The notes under the pieces are model-generated. The model ran no database searches. It was not told where the DNA came from and saw only the letters and a program-made list of their open reading frames with translations. Below, in pieces: positions 45,667 to 54,333 of a stretch of DNA of 64,000 bases (its first letter is position 1; every line of letters starts with the position of its first letter). The stretch is from Methylibium sp035476815. GTDB lineage: Bacteria > Pseudomonadota > Gammaproteobacteria > Burkholderiales > Burkholderiaceae_C. The stretch covers positions 5,921 through 69,920 of the forward strand of contig DATILD010000094.1 of the NCBI GenBank assembly GCA_035476815.1, in the 5' to 3' direction. The position numbers and the translations under genes are program-made.

Positions 45667-46835
45667 GGCGTGGCGCGCTGATCGGCGCCGCGGTGGCGCT
45701 GGGCCTGGCGGTCGCGCTCGGCGCGGCACTGCTGCGCCGACCGGCGGCACCGGCCGCGGCGCAGGCCACCGCCGCACCGGAGCTCGAACTCGCGCCGACC
45801 GACGTGGCCGTCGCCGCGCCGCGCGAGCTGGTGCGCACGCTCGAGATCACCGGCGCGCTGAAGGCGGTCGACTGGGCCATGGTCAAGGCGCGCGTGGCCG
45901 CCGAGGTCGCGCGCATCGACGTGCGCGAGGGCGACCGCGTGACCGCCGGCCAGGTGCTCGGCCGGCTCGACGGCACCGAATACGAGCTGAAGCTCAGGCA
46001 GGCCCAGCAGCAGGCCGCGTCGGCCCGGGCCCAGCTCGACATCGCCGAGCGCGCGCTGGAGAACAACCGCGCGCTGGTCGGCCAGGGCTTCATCTCGCAG
46101 AACGCGCTCGACACCTCGATCTCCAACGCCGCCGCCGCACGCGGTTCGCTGCACGCGGCCAACGCCGCCGCCGACCTGGCGCGCAAGGCGCTGAACGACA
46201 CGCAGCTGCGCGCACCGATCGCCGGCTGGGTGTCGCAGCGGCTGGCGCAGCCGGGTGAGCGGGTCGCCGTCGATGCCAGGCTGATCGAGATCGTCGACCT
46301 GTCGCGGCTGGAGATCGAGGCCGCGGTGCCGGCCCAGGATCTGGCCGCGCTGAAGCAGGGCGCCGTCGCGACGCTGCGCGTCGAGGGCGTCGAGGCACCG
46401 GTGACGGCGCGCGTCGTGCGTATCAACCCCAGCGCCCAGGCCGGCACGCGCGCGGTGCCGGTCTACCTGGCGGTGGACCCGCGGCCGGGTCTGCGCCAGG
46501 GGCTGTTTGCCCAGGGCCACATCGAGCTCGACCGCCGCACCGCGCTGGCGGTGCCGGCGAGCGCGGTGCGCATCGACCAGGCGCGGCCCTATGCGATCGT
46601 GCTGGAAGACGGCCGCGCCGCCGCGAAGCCCGTGGCGCTCGGGTTGCGCGCCGAATCGGGCAGCGGCGGCGAGCCGCTGGTCGAGGTGACCGCCGGCCTG
46701 ACCGAAGGCAACACCGTGCTGCGCGGCAGCGTCGGCGCGGTGCGCGACGGCACGCGGCTGCGCCTCGCCGGCTCGGCCGCGGCGGCCGGCAGTGCCGCCG
46801 CCGCGGCCGGCGTCGCCCCCGCCGCCGCACGCTGA
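45663..46835 (+). CDS. RND efflux periplasmic adaptor subunit
   Basis: Membrane fusion protein of 390 residues: N-terminal hydrophobic anchor (IGAAVALGLAVALGAALL), lipoyl half (ARIDVREGDRVTAGQVLGRL), a short alpha-hairpin (QQAASARAQLDIAERALENNRALVGQGF), a barrel (APIAGWVSQRLAQPGERVAVDARLIEI split over two strands) and a C-terminal Ala-rich tail. It couples the RND pump to an outer-membrane factor. The ATG at 45663 overlaps the tetR stop; the longer upstream frame is a shadow of tetR. It is 24 bases ahead of the pump gene. Confidence 0.91.
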   Translation: MRRGALIGAAVALGLAVALGAALLRRPAAPAAAQATAAPELELAPTDVAVAAPRELVRTLEITGALKAVDWAMVKARVAAEVARIDVREGDRVTAGQVLGRLDGTEYELKLRQAQQQAASARAQLDIAERALENNRALVGQGFISQNALDTSISNAAAARGSLHAANAAADLARKALNDTQLRAPIAGWVSQRLAQPGERVAVDARLIEIVDLSRLEIEAAVPAQDLAALKQGAVATLRVEGVEAPVTARVVRINPSAQAGTRAVPVYLAVDPRPGLRQGLFAQGHIELDRRTALAVPASAVRIDQARPYAIVLEDGRAAAKPVALGLRAESGSGGEPLVEVTAGLTEGNTVLRGSVGAVRDGTRLRLAGSAAAAGSAAAAAGVAPAAAR

Positions 46836-46859
46836 CGCCGCCCCACGACGCCGACCGCC

Positions 46860-49800
46860 ATGTGGTTCACCCGCGTCTCGATCGCCAATCCGGTGATGGC
46901 CACGATGGCGATGCTCGCCTTCGTGGTGCTGGGCCTGTTCAGCTACCAGCGCCTGGCGGTCGACCAGTTCCCGAACATCGACTTCCCGACCGTCGTCGTG
47001 CAGATGGAATACCCGGGCGCGTCGCCGGAGATCGTCGAGAGCGAGGTCACCAAGAAGGTCGAGGAGGCGGTCAACACCGTCGCCGGCATCAACAGCCTGT
47101 ACTCGCGCTCCTACGAGGGCCAGTCCGTCGTCATCGTCGAGTTCAACCTCGACATCGACGGCCGCAAGGCCGCCGAGGACGTGCGCGAGAAGGTCGCGCT
47201 GATCCGCCCGCTGCTGCGCGACGAGGTCGAGGAGCCGCGCATCTCGCGCTTCGACCCGGCGTCGCAGCCGGTCTTCAACGTCGCGGTGCTGTCGGAAGAC
47301 GGCAAGCGCAGCACGCAGGAGCTCACCACCTGGGCCGACCAGGTGCTGCGCAAGCGGCTCGAGAACGTGCGCGGCGTCGGCTCGGTCAGCGTGGTCGGCG
47401 GGCTGGAGCGCGAGATCAACATCCACCTGCGCCCCGATGCGCTGGAGGCGCTCGGCGTCGGCGTCGACCAGGTGCTGGCGGCGGTGAAGAGCGAGAACCA
47501 GGAGCTGCCGCTCGGCGCGATCCGCTCGCGCGAGCAGGAGCGCGTGGTGCAGATCAACGCGCGGCTCGAGAAGCCCGAGGACTTCCGCGACATCGTCGTC
47601 GCGCAGCGCGCCACCACCGGCAGCGGCGGCGGCGCCACCAGCACGGCGGTGCGGCTGTGGCAGGTGGCCGACGTGGTCGACGGCCCGCAGGAGCAGGAGT
47701 CGCTGGCGCTGTACAACGGCCGGCGCACGGTGCTGCTGTCGGTGCAGAAGTCGCAGGGCGAGAACACCATCGCGGTGGTCGACGGCTTGCGCAAGGCGCT
47801 CGACGGCGCGAAGGACGTCACCCCGGCCGGCGTGAGACTCGAGGTCAACCGCGACAACTCGCGCTCGATCCGCGTCTCGGTTGCCAACGTGCAGCGCACG
47901 CTGTTCGAGGGCGCGCTGCTGACGATCGGCATCGTGTTCCTGTTCCTGAACTCCTGGCGTTCGACCGTCATCACCGGCCTGACGCTGCCGATCGCGCTGA
48001 TCGGCACCTTCCTGTTCATGTACGCCTTCGGCTTCACGATCAACGCGATCACGCTGATGGCGCTCAGCCTGTGCGTTGGGCTGCTGATCGACGACGCGAT
48101 CGTGGTGCGCGAGAACATCGTGCGCCATGTGCAGATGGGCAAGTCCGCCCACCAGGCGGCGCTCGACGGCACCGACGAGATCGGCCTTGCGGTGCTGGCC
48201 ACCACGCTGTCGATCGTCGCGGTGTTCCTGCCGATCGGCTTCATGGGGGGCATCGTCGGCAAGTTCTTCCACGAGTTCGGCCTGACCATCGTCGCGGCGG
48301 TGCTGATCTCGATGTTCGTCAGCTTCACGCTCGACCCGATGCTCTCCTCGGTGTGGAACGACCCGCAGGCGCATGGCGTGCACCACGGCCAGCCCGTGAC
48401 GCGCTACGACCGGACCATCGGCCGCGTCACCGGCGCCTTCGAGCGTTTCACGATCCTGCTGTCCGACGCCTACCAGGCGATCCTGCGCTGGTCGCTGAAG
48501 CACAAGCTCAAGACCCTGCTCGCCGCCGCGGCCACCTTCGCCGCGAGCTTCTTCATCATCCCCCTCCTCGGCGCCGAGTTCGTGCCCAAGGCCGACTTCT
48601 CCGAGACCCAGGTCAACTTCTACACCCCGGTGGGCTCCTCGCTGGAGCTGACCGAGCAGCGCGCCAGGCAGGTCGACGCGGCGCTGCGCGAGTTCCCCGA
48701 GGTGCTCTACACGGTCACGACGATCAACAGCGGCTTCGCCCAGGGCAAGATCTACGCCTCGTCCTATGTGCGGCTGGCGGACCGCAAGCGGCGCGAACGC
48801 AGCATCGCCCAGCTGACCGAGCCCTTCCGCGCGCGGCTGGCGCGCATCCCCGGCATCACGATCACGAACATCGGCGTCACCGACCTCGGCGGCGGCAAGA
48901 GCCTGCAGTTCTCGATCCAGGGACCGGACCTCGCGGAGCTCGAACGGATCTGGAAGTCGCTGGCGCCGAAGCTGCAGGCGATCCCCGGGTTGGTCGACCT
49001 GGACAGCACGCTCAAGCCCGACAAGCCCACGGTCGCGATCGACGTGAACCGCGACGCCGCCGCCGACGTGGGGCTCAACGTCAACGCGCTGGCGACCACG
49101 CTGCGCACGCTGGTGGCGGGCACCACGGTGGGCAACTGGCGCGCCCCCGACGGCGAGAACTACGACGTCAACGTGCGCCTCGCGCCTTCGAGCCGCAGCG
49201 CGATCGAGGACCTGCAGCGCCTGCCGCTCGCCGTCGGCGCCGCGGCCGACGGCACGCCGCGCATCGTGCGGCTGTCGCAGGTGGCCGAGGTGCGGCCCTC
49301 GACCGGGCCGAACCAGATCAACCGCCGCGACCTCAACCGCGAGGTCAACGTCGATGCCAACGCCTCGGGCCGCAGCTCGGGCGAGATCTCGGCCGAGATC
49401 CGCAGGCTGCTCGACGCCACGCCCTTCCCGCCCGGCTACCGCACCAGCTTCGGCGGCTCGACCAAGAACATGCAGGAGTCGTTCAGCTACGCGGTCGGCG
49501 CGCTGGCGCTGGCGATCGTGTTCATCTACATGATCCTGGCCAGCCAGTTCAAGAGCTTCCTGCAGCCGCTGGCGCTGATGAGCTCGCTGCCGCTGACGCT
49601 GATCGGCGTGGTGCTCGCGCTGCTGGCCTTCCGCTCGACGCTGAACATGTTCAGCATCATCGGCATCGTGATGCTGATGGGTCTGGTGACGAAGAACGCG
49701 ATCCTGCTGATCGACTTCGCGATCCGCTGCCGCGCCGGCGGCCATGCCAACCTGGACGACCACGGCCACGACAGCGCGCCGATGGACCGCGAGGCCGCGC

Positions 49801-50084
49801 TGCTGCACGCCGCCAAGGTGCGGCTGCGGCCGATCCTGATGACGACGCTGGCGATGATCTTCGGCATGGTGCCGCTCGCCTTCGCCCTCAGCGAGGGCTC
49901 GGAACAGCGTGCGCCGATGGGCCAGGCCGTGATCGGCGGCGTCATCACCTCCTCGCTGCTGACGCTGGTGGTCGTGCCGGTGATCTACTGCTACCTCGAC
50001 GACCTGGCCGGGTGGGCGCGGCGCCGCTGGCGCGGCCCCGCGTCGCTCGGTGGATCGGCGGCCCAGCCCGGGCCCGCGAAATAG
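46860..50084 (+). CDS. RND efflux pump, HAE1/AcrB-type inner-membrane subunit
   Basis: The proton-driven exporter has 1074 residues with the duplicated layout of AcrB: helix 1, a large periplasmic loop, six helices, then the same again. Diagnostic segments include MWFTRVSIANPVMATMAMLA at the start, FPNIDFPTVVVQMEYPGAS, the helix-4 proton-relay region ALSLCVGLLIDDAIVVREN with two Asp, and VMLMGLVTKNAILLIDFA in the second half. Substrates cannot be read off reliably. The operon is tetR-adaptor-pump, and a TolC-like gene lies further on after pcm. The central helical and docking loops appear intact. Confidence 0.96.
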   Translation: MWFTRVSIANPVMATMAMLAFVVLGLFSYQRLAVDQFPNIDFPTVVVQMEYPGASPEIVESEVTKKVEEAVNTVAGINSLYSRSYEGQSVVIVEFNLDIDGRKAAEDVREKVALIRPLLRDEVEEPRISRFDPASQPVFNVAVLSEDGKRSTQELTTWADQVLRKRLENVRGVGSVSVVGGLEREINIHLRPDALEALGVGVDQVLAAVKSENQELPLGAIRSREQERVVQINARLEKPEDFRDIVVAQRATTGSGGGATSTAVRLWQVADVVDGPQEQESLALYNGRRTVLLSVQKSQGENTIAVVDGLRKALDGAKDVTPAGVRLEVNRDNSRSIRVSVANVQRTLFEGALLTIGIVFLFLNSWRSTVITGLTLPIALIGTFLFMYAFGFTINAITLMALSLCVGLLIDDAIVVRENIVRHVQMGKSAHQAALDGTDEIGLAVLATTLSIVAVFLPIGFMGGIVGKFFHEFGLTIVAAVLISMFVSFTLDPMLSSVWNDPQAHGVHHGQPVTRYDRTIGRVTGAFERFTILLSDAYQAILRWSLKHKLKTLLAAAATFAASFFIIPLLGAEFVPKADFSETQVNFYTPVGSSLELTEQRARQVDAALREFPEVLYTVTTINSGFAQGKIYASSYVRLADRKRRERSIAQLTEPFRARLARIPGITITNIGVTDLGGGKSLQFSIQGPDLAELERIWKSLAPKLQAIPGLVDLDSTLKPDKPTVAIDVNRDAAADVGLNVNALATTLRTLVAGTTVGNWRAPDGENYDVNVRLAPSSRSAIEDLQRLPLAVGAAADGTPRIVRLSQVAEVRPSTGPNQINRRDLNREVNVDANASGRSSGEISAEIRRLLDATPFPPGYRTSFGGSTKNMQESFSYAVGALALAIVFIYMILASQFKSFLQPLALMSSLPLTLIGVVLALLAFRSTLNMFSIIGIVMLMGLVTKNAILLIDFAIRCRAGGHANLDDHGHDSAPMDREAALLHAAKVRLRPILMTTLAMIFGMVPLAFALSEGSEQRAPMGQAVIGGVITSSLLTLVVVPVIYCYLDDLAGWARRRWRGPASLGGSAAQPGPAK

Positions 50085-50114
50085 AATCCCGCGCCTTCTC
50101 CACGAGCCCATGCC

Positions 50115-50768
50115 ATGAACATCGAACAAGCCCGCTTCAACATGATCGAGCAGCAGATCCGCCCCTGGGAGGTGCTGGACGCCTCGGTGCTGTCGCTGCT
50201 GTCGCTGCTGCGGCGCGAGGACTTCGTGCCGCCCGCGCACCGCTCGCTCGCCTTCATGGATCTCGAGGTCCCGCTGCCCGAGGGCCAGTGCATGCTGGCG
50301 CCCAAGGTCGAGGCGCGGCTGCTGCAGGAGCTGGCGCTGCGCAAGCACGAGCGCGTGCTCGAGGTCGGCACCGGCTCCGGCTACATGGCGGCGCTGCTGG
50401 CGCACCAGGCCCAGCACGTGATCACGCTGGAGAAGCGCCCGGCGCTGGCCAAGGCGGCGATCGACCACCTGCGGCGCGCGGGCGTCTTCAACACCGAGGT
50501 GCGCAACGCCGATGGCGCGGCCGGCCTGCCCACCGAAGCGCCCTTCGACGCGATCGTGCTGTCAGGCTCGGTGGCCGAAATCCCGCGCAGCATCCTCGAG
50601 CAGCTGAAGGTCGGCGGCCGGCTGGTCGCGATCGTCGGCGACGAGCCGGTGATGCCGGCGGTGCTCGTCACCCGCCGCAGCGCCGACGGTTTCGAGCAGG
50701 TCGAACTGTTCGACACCGTCGCCCCCCGGCTCGAAGGCTTCCCCGAGCCTTCGCGCTTCAGCTTCTGA
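50115..50768 (+). CDS. pcm: Protein-L-isoaspartate O-methyltransferase
   Basis: Repair enzyme of the PCMT fold (217 residues) that methylates isoaspartyl residues in aged proteins. The SAM site is VLEVGTGSGYMAALLAH at about 78-94. The N-terminal part has ARFNMIEQQIRPWEVLD and the FVPPAHRSLAFMD region, where the family keeps substrate contacts, and ILEQLKVGGRLVAIVG follows. It lies 30 bases after the pump gene and before the TolC-like gene, an association with tolC that I recall from related bacteria. It may simply be carried in the same transcript. The acceptor substrate of this subfamily is inferred from homology. Confidence 0.9.
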   Translation: MNIEQARFNMIEQQIRPWEVLDASVLSLLSLLRREDFVPPAHRSLAFMDLEVPLPEGQCMLAPKVEARLLQELALRKHERVLEVGTGSGYMAALLAHQAQHVITLEKRPALAKAAIDHLRRAGVFNTEVRNADGAAGLPTEAPFDAIVLSGSVAEIPRSILEQLKVGGRLVAIVGDEPVMPAVLVTRRSADGFEQVELFDTVAPRLEGFPEPSRFSF

Positions 50769-50969
50769 GCCGCCGGCGCATGCACGACGGCGCGCTGTCC
50801 CCGTCGCCCGCCCGGCCGTCTGGTCGCCGTTTTCGGCAGTCCGTCGCACCGCGCAAGACCGCCCGCTGCGCAGCCGGTACAAGCCCGGCTGCGTCCGTCC
50901 GCCGGAACGCGACCGACCCGGTCGCGCCGCCGCCCGTCTTCCTGCATTGACCCTGCCAAGGAAAGCCTC

Positions 50970-52337
50970 ATGCCCCAGCGTCCCCTCTCCCGCCGCCCCC
51001 TGCCGCGTCCCGCCGTCCTCGTGCGAGGGCTGCTGACCACCGGGGTGATGCTGCTCGCGGCCGGCGGCGCCTCGGCGCAGAGCATCCAGGCGCTCTACGA
51101 CGCCGCGCGCGGCTACGACGCGACCTTCCTCGCCGCCCGTGCGCAGGCCGAGTCGGCGGGGCACCAGTACGAGCGCATCAAGGCGCTGCAGCGGCCGACC
51201 GTGGCGCTCGGCGCCGGCGTGACGCGCTCGATGTCGGACTCCCCCAACGCCGACGGCACCTACGCCACCCGCTCGGAGGTCGGCGTCAACGCGCGCCAGC
51301 CGCTCTTCAACCGCAGCAACCGCCTGACGATCGACCAGGCCGAGCGCTCCCTGCAGGCCGCCCAGTCCGACCTGGAGCTGGCCGAGCAGGACCTGATCGT
51401 CCGCCTGACCCAGGCCTATTTCGAGGTGCTGGCCGCGCAGGACACGCTCGGCACCGCCCAGGCCAACAAGACCGCGATCGCCGAGCAGCTGGCCTCGGCC
51501 AAGCGCAACTTCGAGGTCGGCACCGCCACCATCACCGACACCCGCGAGGCCCAGGCCCGCTTCGACCTCGCCGCGGCGCAGGAGATCGTGGCCGAGAACA
51601 ACCTGCGCACCGCGCGCGTCGCGCTCGACACGCTGGTCGGCGCGCCGGGTGTCACGCCGCGGCCGCTGGCGGTGCCGGTGCGGCTGCCGACGGTCGAGCC
51701 CGGCAACGCCGAGGCCTGGGTGGTGCAGACACCGACCTCGCCGAACGTGCGCCGCGCCCAGCTGGCCTACGACGTGGCGCAGCTGGAGACCGGCAAGGCC
51801 CGCGCCGGTCACCTGCCGACGGTGGACCTGGTGGGCAGCTTCGGCAAGTCGCGCAACGACAGCGTGGTCGGCCGCGCCCAGACCGTCTCCGGCCTGGAGG
51901 GCAGCTTCACCAGCGGCAGCGTCGGCGTGGAGCTGAACCTGCCGCTGTTCGCCGGCTACTCGGTCCAGAACCGCATCAAGGAGACGCTCTCGCTCGAGGA
52001 GAAGGCACGCAACGATCTCGAGTTCACGCGCCGCAGCGTCACCCAGGCCACGCGCCAGGCCTTCCTGGCGGTGCAGTCGGGCGAGGCCTCGGTGCGGGCG
52101 CTGGAGGCGGCGGAAGCCTCGAGCAAGCTCGCGCTCGAGGCCACCCAGCTCGGCTACAAGGTCGGCGTGCGCGTCAACCTCGACGTGCTGAACGCCCAGA
52201 CCCAGCTCTACACGACCCAGCGCGACCTCTACCGCGCGCGCTACGACGTGGTGCTCGGCAACCTGCGGCTCAAGCAGGCGGCCGGCTCGCTGAAGGCCGA
52301 GGACGTGAGCAGCGTCAACCGGCTGCTCGCCCCCTGA
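50970..52337 (+). CDS. TolC-family outer-membrane efflux protein
   Basis: The 455-residue outer-membrane channel has a signal peptide ending near AGGASAQS and two outer-membrane efflux repeats, each with long helices and a beta hairpin. The first shows YEVLAAQDTL-like helices (RLTQAYFEVLAAQDTL, NFEVGTATITDTREAQARFDLA); the second repeats the pattern (FLAVQSGEASVRAL, YKVGVRVNLDVLNAQTQLYTTQRDLYRARY). It supplies the exit duct for the RND pump upstream and possibly for the divergent MacAB-like system. A 201-base gap after pcm contains no gene that I recognise. A GGAAAG site precedes the ATG. Confidence 0.93.
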   Translation: MPQRPLSRRPLPRPAVLVRGLLTTGVMLLAAGGASAQSIQALYDAARGYDATFLAARAQAESAGHQYERIKALQRPTVALGAGVTRSMSDSPNADGTYATRSEVGVNARQPLFNRSNRLTIDQAERSLQAAQSDLELAEQDLIVRLTQAYFEVLAAQDTLGTAQANKTAIAEQLASAKRNFEVGTATITDTREAQARFDLAAAQEIVAENNLRTARVALDTLVGAPGVTPRPLAVPVRLPTVEPGNAEAWVVQTPTSPNVRRAQLAYDVAQLETGKARAGHLPTVDLVGSFGKSRNDSVVGRAQTVSGLEGSFTSGSVGVELNLPLFAGYSVQNRIKETLSLEEKARNDLEFTRRSVTQATRQAFLAVQSGEASVRALEAAEASSKLALEATQLGYKVGVRVNLDVLNAQTQLYTTQRDLYRARYDVVLGNLRLKQAAGSLKAEDVSSVNRLLAP

Positions 52338-52338
52338 G

Positions 52339-53025
52339 TCAGGCCGCCGAGCTGCGCAGCGCCTCGCGCACCAGCTCGTCGAGCTTGCCGGTGATCTGCG
52401 TCAGCTCGCCGGACACCACCGCGAACTCGCGCCCCACGGTGCCCGCACGCGCCGCGATCACCTGGGCATTGAAGGACACGATGCGGGCCTGCTTGGCGAT
52501 GGCCTCGATGTCCTGCATCACGCGCGTCATCTGCTTCTTGGCGCTGGCGACCTCGCGCTTGCCGAGGTCCTCGTAGACCTGGGTGACGCGGTTCAGCACC
52601 GCGAGCAGCGGCGTGGCCATCTCGACCAGCTGCTCGACCAGCGCCGGCGCGCCGCGGCGGTCGGCCGAGATCGCGTCGAGGCCGCGGCGCGCCAGGCCGA
52701 TGAAGTCGCGGATCACCTCGTCGGCGCCGCCGGGGCCGAAGTAGACCCGCTCGAGCTCCTCGCAGAACACGCCGGGTACCTGGTCGTTGCCGTCGATCAG
52801 CGCGGCATGGGCGGCGCAGAAGATCTCGAGCGCCTCGGTCGAAATCGCCATCGCGCCCTCGCGGCCCTGCAGCGCCAGCGTCGCATAGAGCACGACCCGT
52901 TGCGAGGTGAAGCGCCGCCGCCCCGACAGGTTGATCAGGATGCTGTAGACCTCGCCGGACTGCGGCGCGGCCGCGGGGCGACCATTGCCGATCCTGTGCG
53001 CCGGCGCCCGCTGTGGGTGCAGCAT
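52339..53025 (-). CDS. Soluble MCP-like signalling-hairpin protein
   Basis: A 228-residue cytoplasmic protein without membrane helices or HAMP domain. The C-terminal third has the chemoreceptor hairpin-tip pattern: DIEAIAKQARIVSFNAQVIA followed by ARAGTVGREFAVVSGELTQI. It aligns by eye with the conserved NAAIEAARAGE-GRGFAVVA tip of methyl-accepting proteins. The N-terminal half is predicted helical with no recognised sensor (EIFCAAHAALIDGND, FIGLARRGLDAI). A GGAG site lies 8 bases before the ATG at 53025. It may couple to CheW/CheA as a soluble receptor or be a diverged remnant with another role. No chemotaxis genes adjoin; it is convergent with the TolC-like gene. Confidence 0.7.
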   Translation of the reverse strand: MLHPQRAPAHRIGNGRPAAAPQSGEVYSILINLSGRRRFTSQRVVLYATLALQGREGAMAISTEALEIFCAAHAALIDGNDQVPGVFCEELERVYFGPGGADEVIRDFIGLARRGLDAISADRRGAPALVEQLVEMATPLLAVLNRVTQVYEDLGKREVASAKKQMTRVMQDIEAIAKQARIVSFNAQVIAARAGTVGREFAVVSGELTQITGKLDELVREALRSSAA

Positions 53026-53119
53026 GAGAGTGCTCCGTGATGTGGGTCACGGCCGCGTTCCCCGGGATGGGGAGCGTCGGCCGCGCGCTCCCCTCGCTCA
53101 GCAGGCGCCGTGCCAGCCC

Positions 53120-54226
53120 TCAGCCCGTCAGCCTGGCGCCGACCTCGTCGGCCAGCGCGAGGCAGGCCGTGAGCCCTGGCGACTCGATGCCGAACAGGTT
53201 GACGAGCCCCGCGATGCCATGGACCGCGGGCCCGTCGATGCGGAAGTCCGCGGCCGGCTCGCCCGGCCCGACGAGCTTGGGCCGCACGCCGCTGTAGGCC
53301 GGCTGCAGCGTGCCCGGCTTCAGGCCGGGCCAGTAGCGGCGGATCGCGGCCTCGAAGGCGCTCGCGCGCGAGGCGTCGACGCGGTAGTCGATGCCATGCG
53401 CCGCGTCGGGTTCGATCCACTCGACATCGGGGCCGAAGCGCGCCTGGCCGCCGAGGTCGAGGGTCAGGTGCACGCCGAGCCCGGCCGCCTCGGGCAACGG
53501 GTAGACCAGCCGCGAGAACGGCGCGCGCCCGGCGAGGCTGAAGTAATGGCCCTTCGCGAACCGGGCCTGCGGTCGGTGGACCGCCTCCAGGCCCTCGGTA
53601 CGCGCCGCCAGCGCCGGCGCCCACAGGCCGGCAGCGTTGACGACGATGCCGGCGGCCAGTTCGGTGCCACCTGCATGAACCCGATGCGGCGCGCCGCAGA
53701 CGATGCGGGTGGCGGGTGCGTGCAGCGCCACCAGGCCGCCGGCACGCTCGAAGTCGCCCTGCAGCGCCAGCATCAGCCCATGGCTGTCGACGATGCCGGT
53801 GGAGGGCGACAGCAGCGCGGCCTCGCAGGCGAGTGCGGGCTCCAGCGCCAGGGCCTCGGCACGGCTCAGCAGTTGCAGGTCGTCGACCCCATTGGCGGCG
53901 CCCTTGCGCCGCAGGGCCTCGAGCTCGGTCTGCTGGCCGGCCGACGCGGCGACGACCAGCTTGCCGCAGCGGCGGTGGCCGACGCCGCGCTCGGCGCAGT
54001 AGGCATACAGCGCGTCGCGGCCGGCGACGCACAGCCGCGCCTTCAGCGAGCCGGCGGGGTAGTAGAGGCCCGCGTGGACGACCTCGCTGTTGCGCGAGCT
54101 GGTGCCGGTGCCGATCGCGCCTTCGGTTTCGAGGATCAGGGTCTCGAGCCCGCGCGCCGCGAGCACGCGACCGATCGCTAACCCGACTACGCCGGCTCCC
54201 ACGACCACCGCATCGACCTGATCCAT
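53120..54226 (-). CDS. FAD-dependent oxidoreductase, L-2-hydroxyglutarate dehydrogenase (LhgO)-like
   Basis: The 368-residue flavoprotein is of the DAO (D-amino-acid oxidase) fold. It has VVVGAGVVGLAIGRVLAARG at the N-terminus, then GTGTSSRNSEVVHAGLYYPAGSLKARLC, the block typical of L-2-hydroxyglutarate oxidases. The C-terminal GPGEPAADFRIDG and the FGIESPGLTACLALADEV segment complete the FAD pocket. Such enzymes return L-2-hydroxyglutarate, a side product of dehydrogenases, to 2-oxoglutarate. Specificity within this fold is hard to assign from motifs, so the substrate is tentative. It is divergent from the cyanophycinase-like gene. Confidence 0.8.
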   Translation of the reverse strand: MDQVDAVVVGAGVVGLAIGRVLAARGLETLILETEGAIGTGTSSRNSEVVHAGLYYPAGSLKARLCVAGRDALYAYCAERGVGHRRCGKLVVAASAGQQTELEALRRKGAANGVDDLQLLSRAEALALEPALACEAALLSPSTGIVDSHGLMLALQGDFERAGGLVALHAPATRIVCGAPHRVHAGGTELAAGIVVNAAGLWAPALAARTEGLEAVHRPQARFAKGHYFSLAGRAPFSRLVYPLPEAAGLGVHLTLDLGGQARFGPDVEWIEPDAAHGIDYRVDASRASAFEAAIRRYWPGLKPGTLQPAYSGVRPKLVGPGEPAADFRIDGPAVHGIAGLVNLFGIESPGLTACLALADEVGARLTG

Positions 54227-54333
54227 TGCACCGCCCTCGCTGCATTCGATTGTCGGGCGTCAGCCCCGCCGGGGCGTTCGGAGCCCACAATCGCGTACAC
54301 CGGGTCATCGGACCCGCGCCGCGGAGAGCCCTC

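Noticed and set aside
45363..50468. Very long minus-strand open frame (1701 codons) antisense to the efflux operon
   Set aside because: It runs antisense to the well-conserved tetR, adaptor, RND and pcm genes, has a His/Arg/Asp-rich composition typical of high-GC shadow frames, and shows no domain.
46862..50950. Plus-strand frame of 1362 codons overlapping the RND gene
   Set aside because: Second reading frame of the same strand inside and beyond a conserved RND gene; Arg/Ala/Pro-rich with no recognisable domain.
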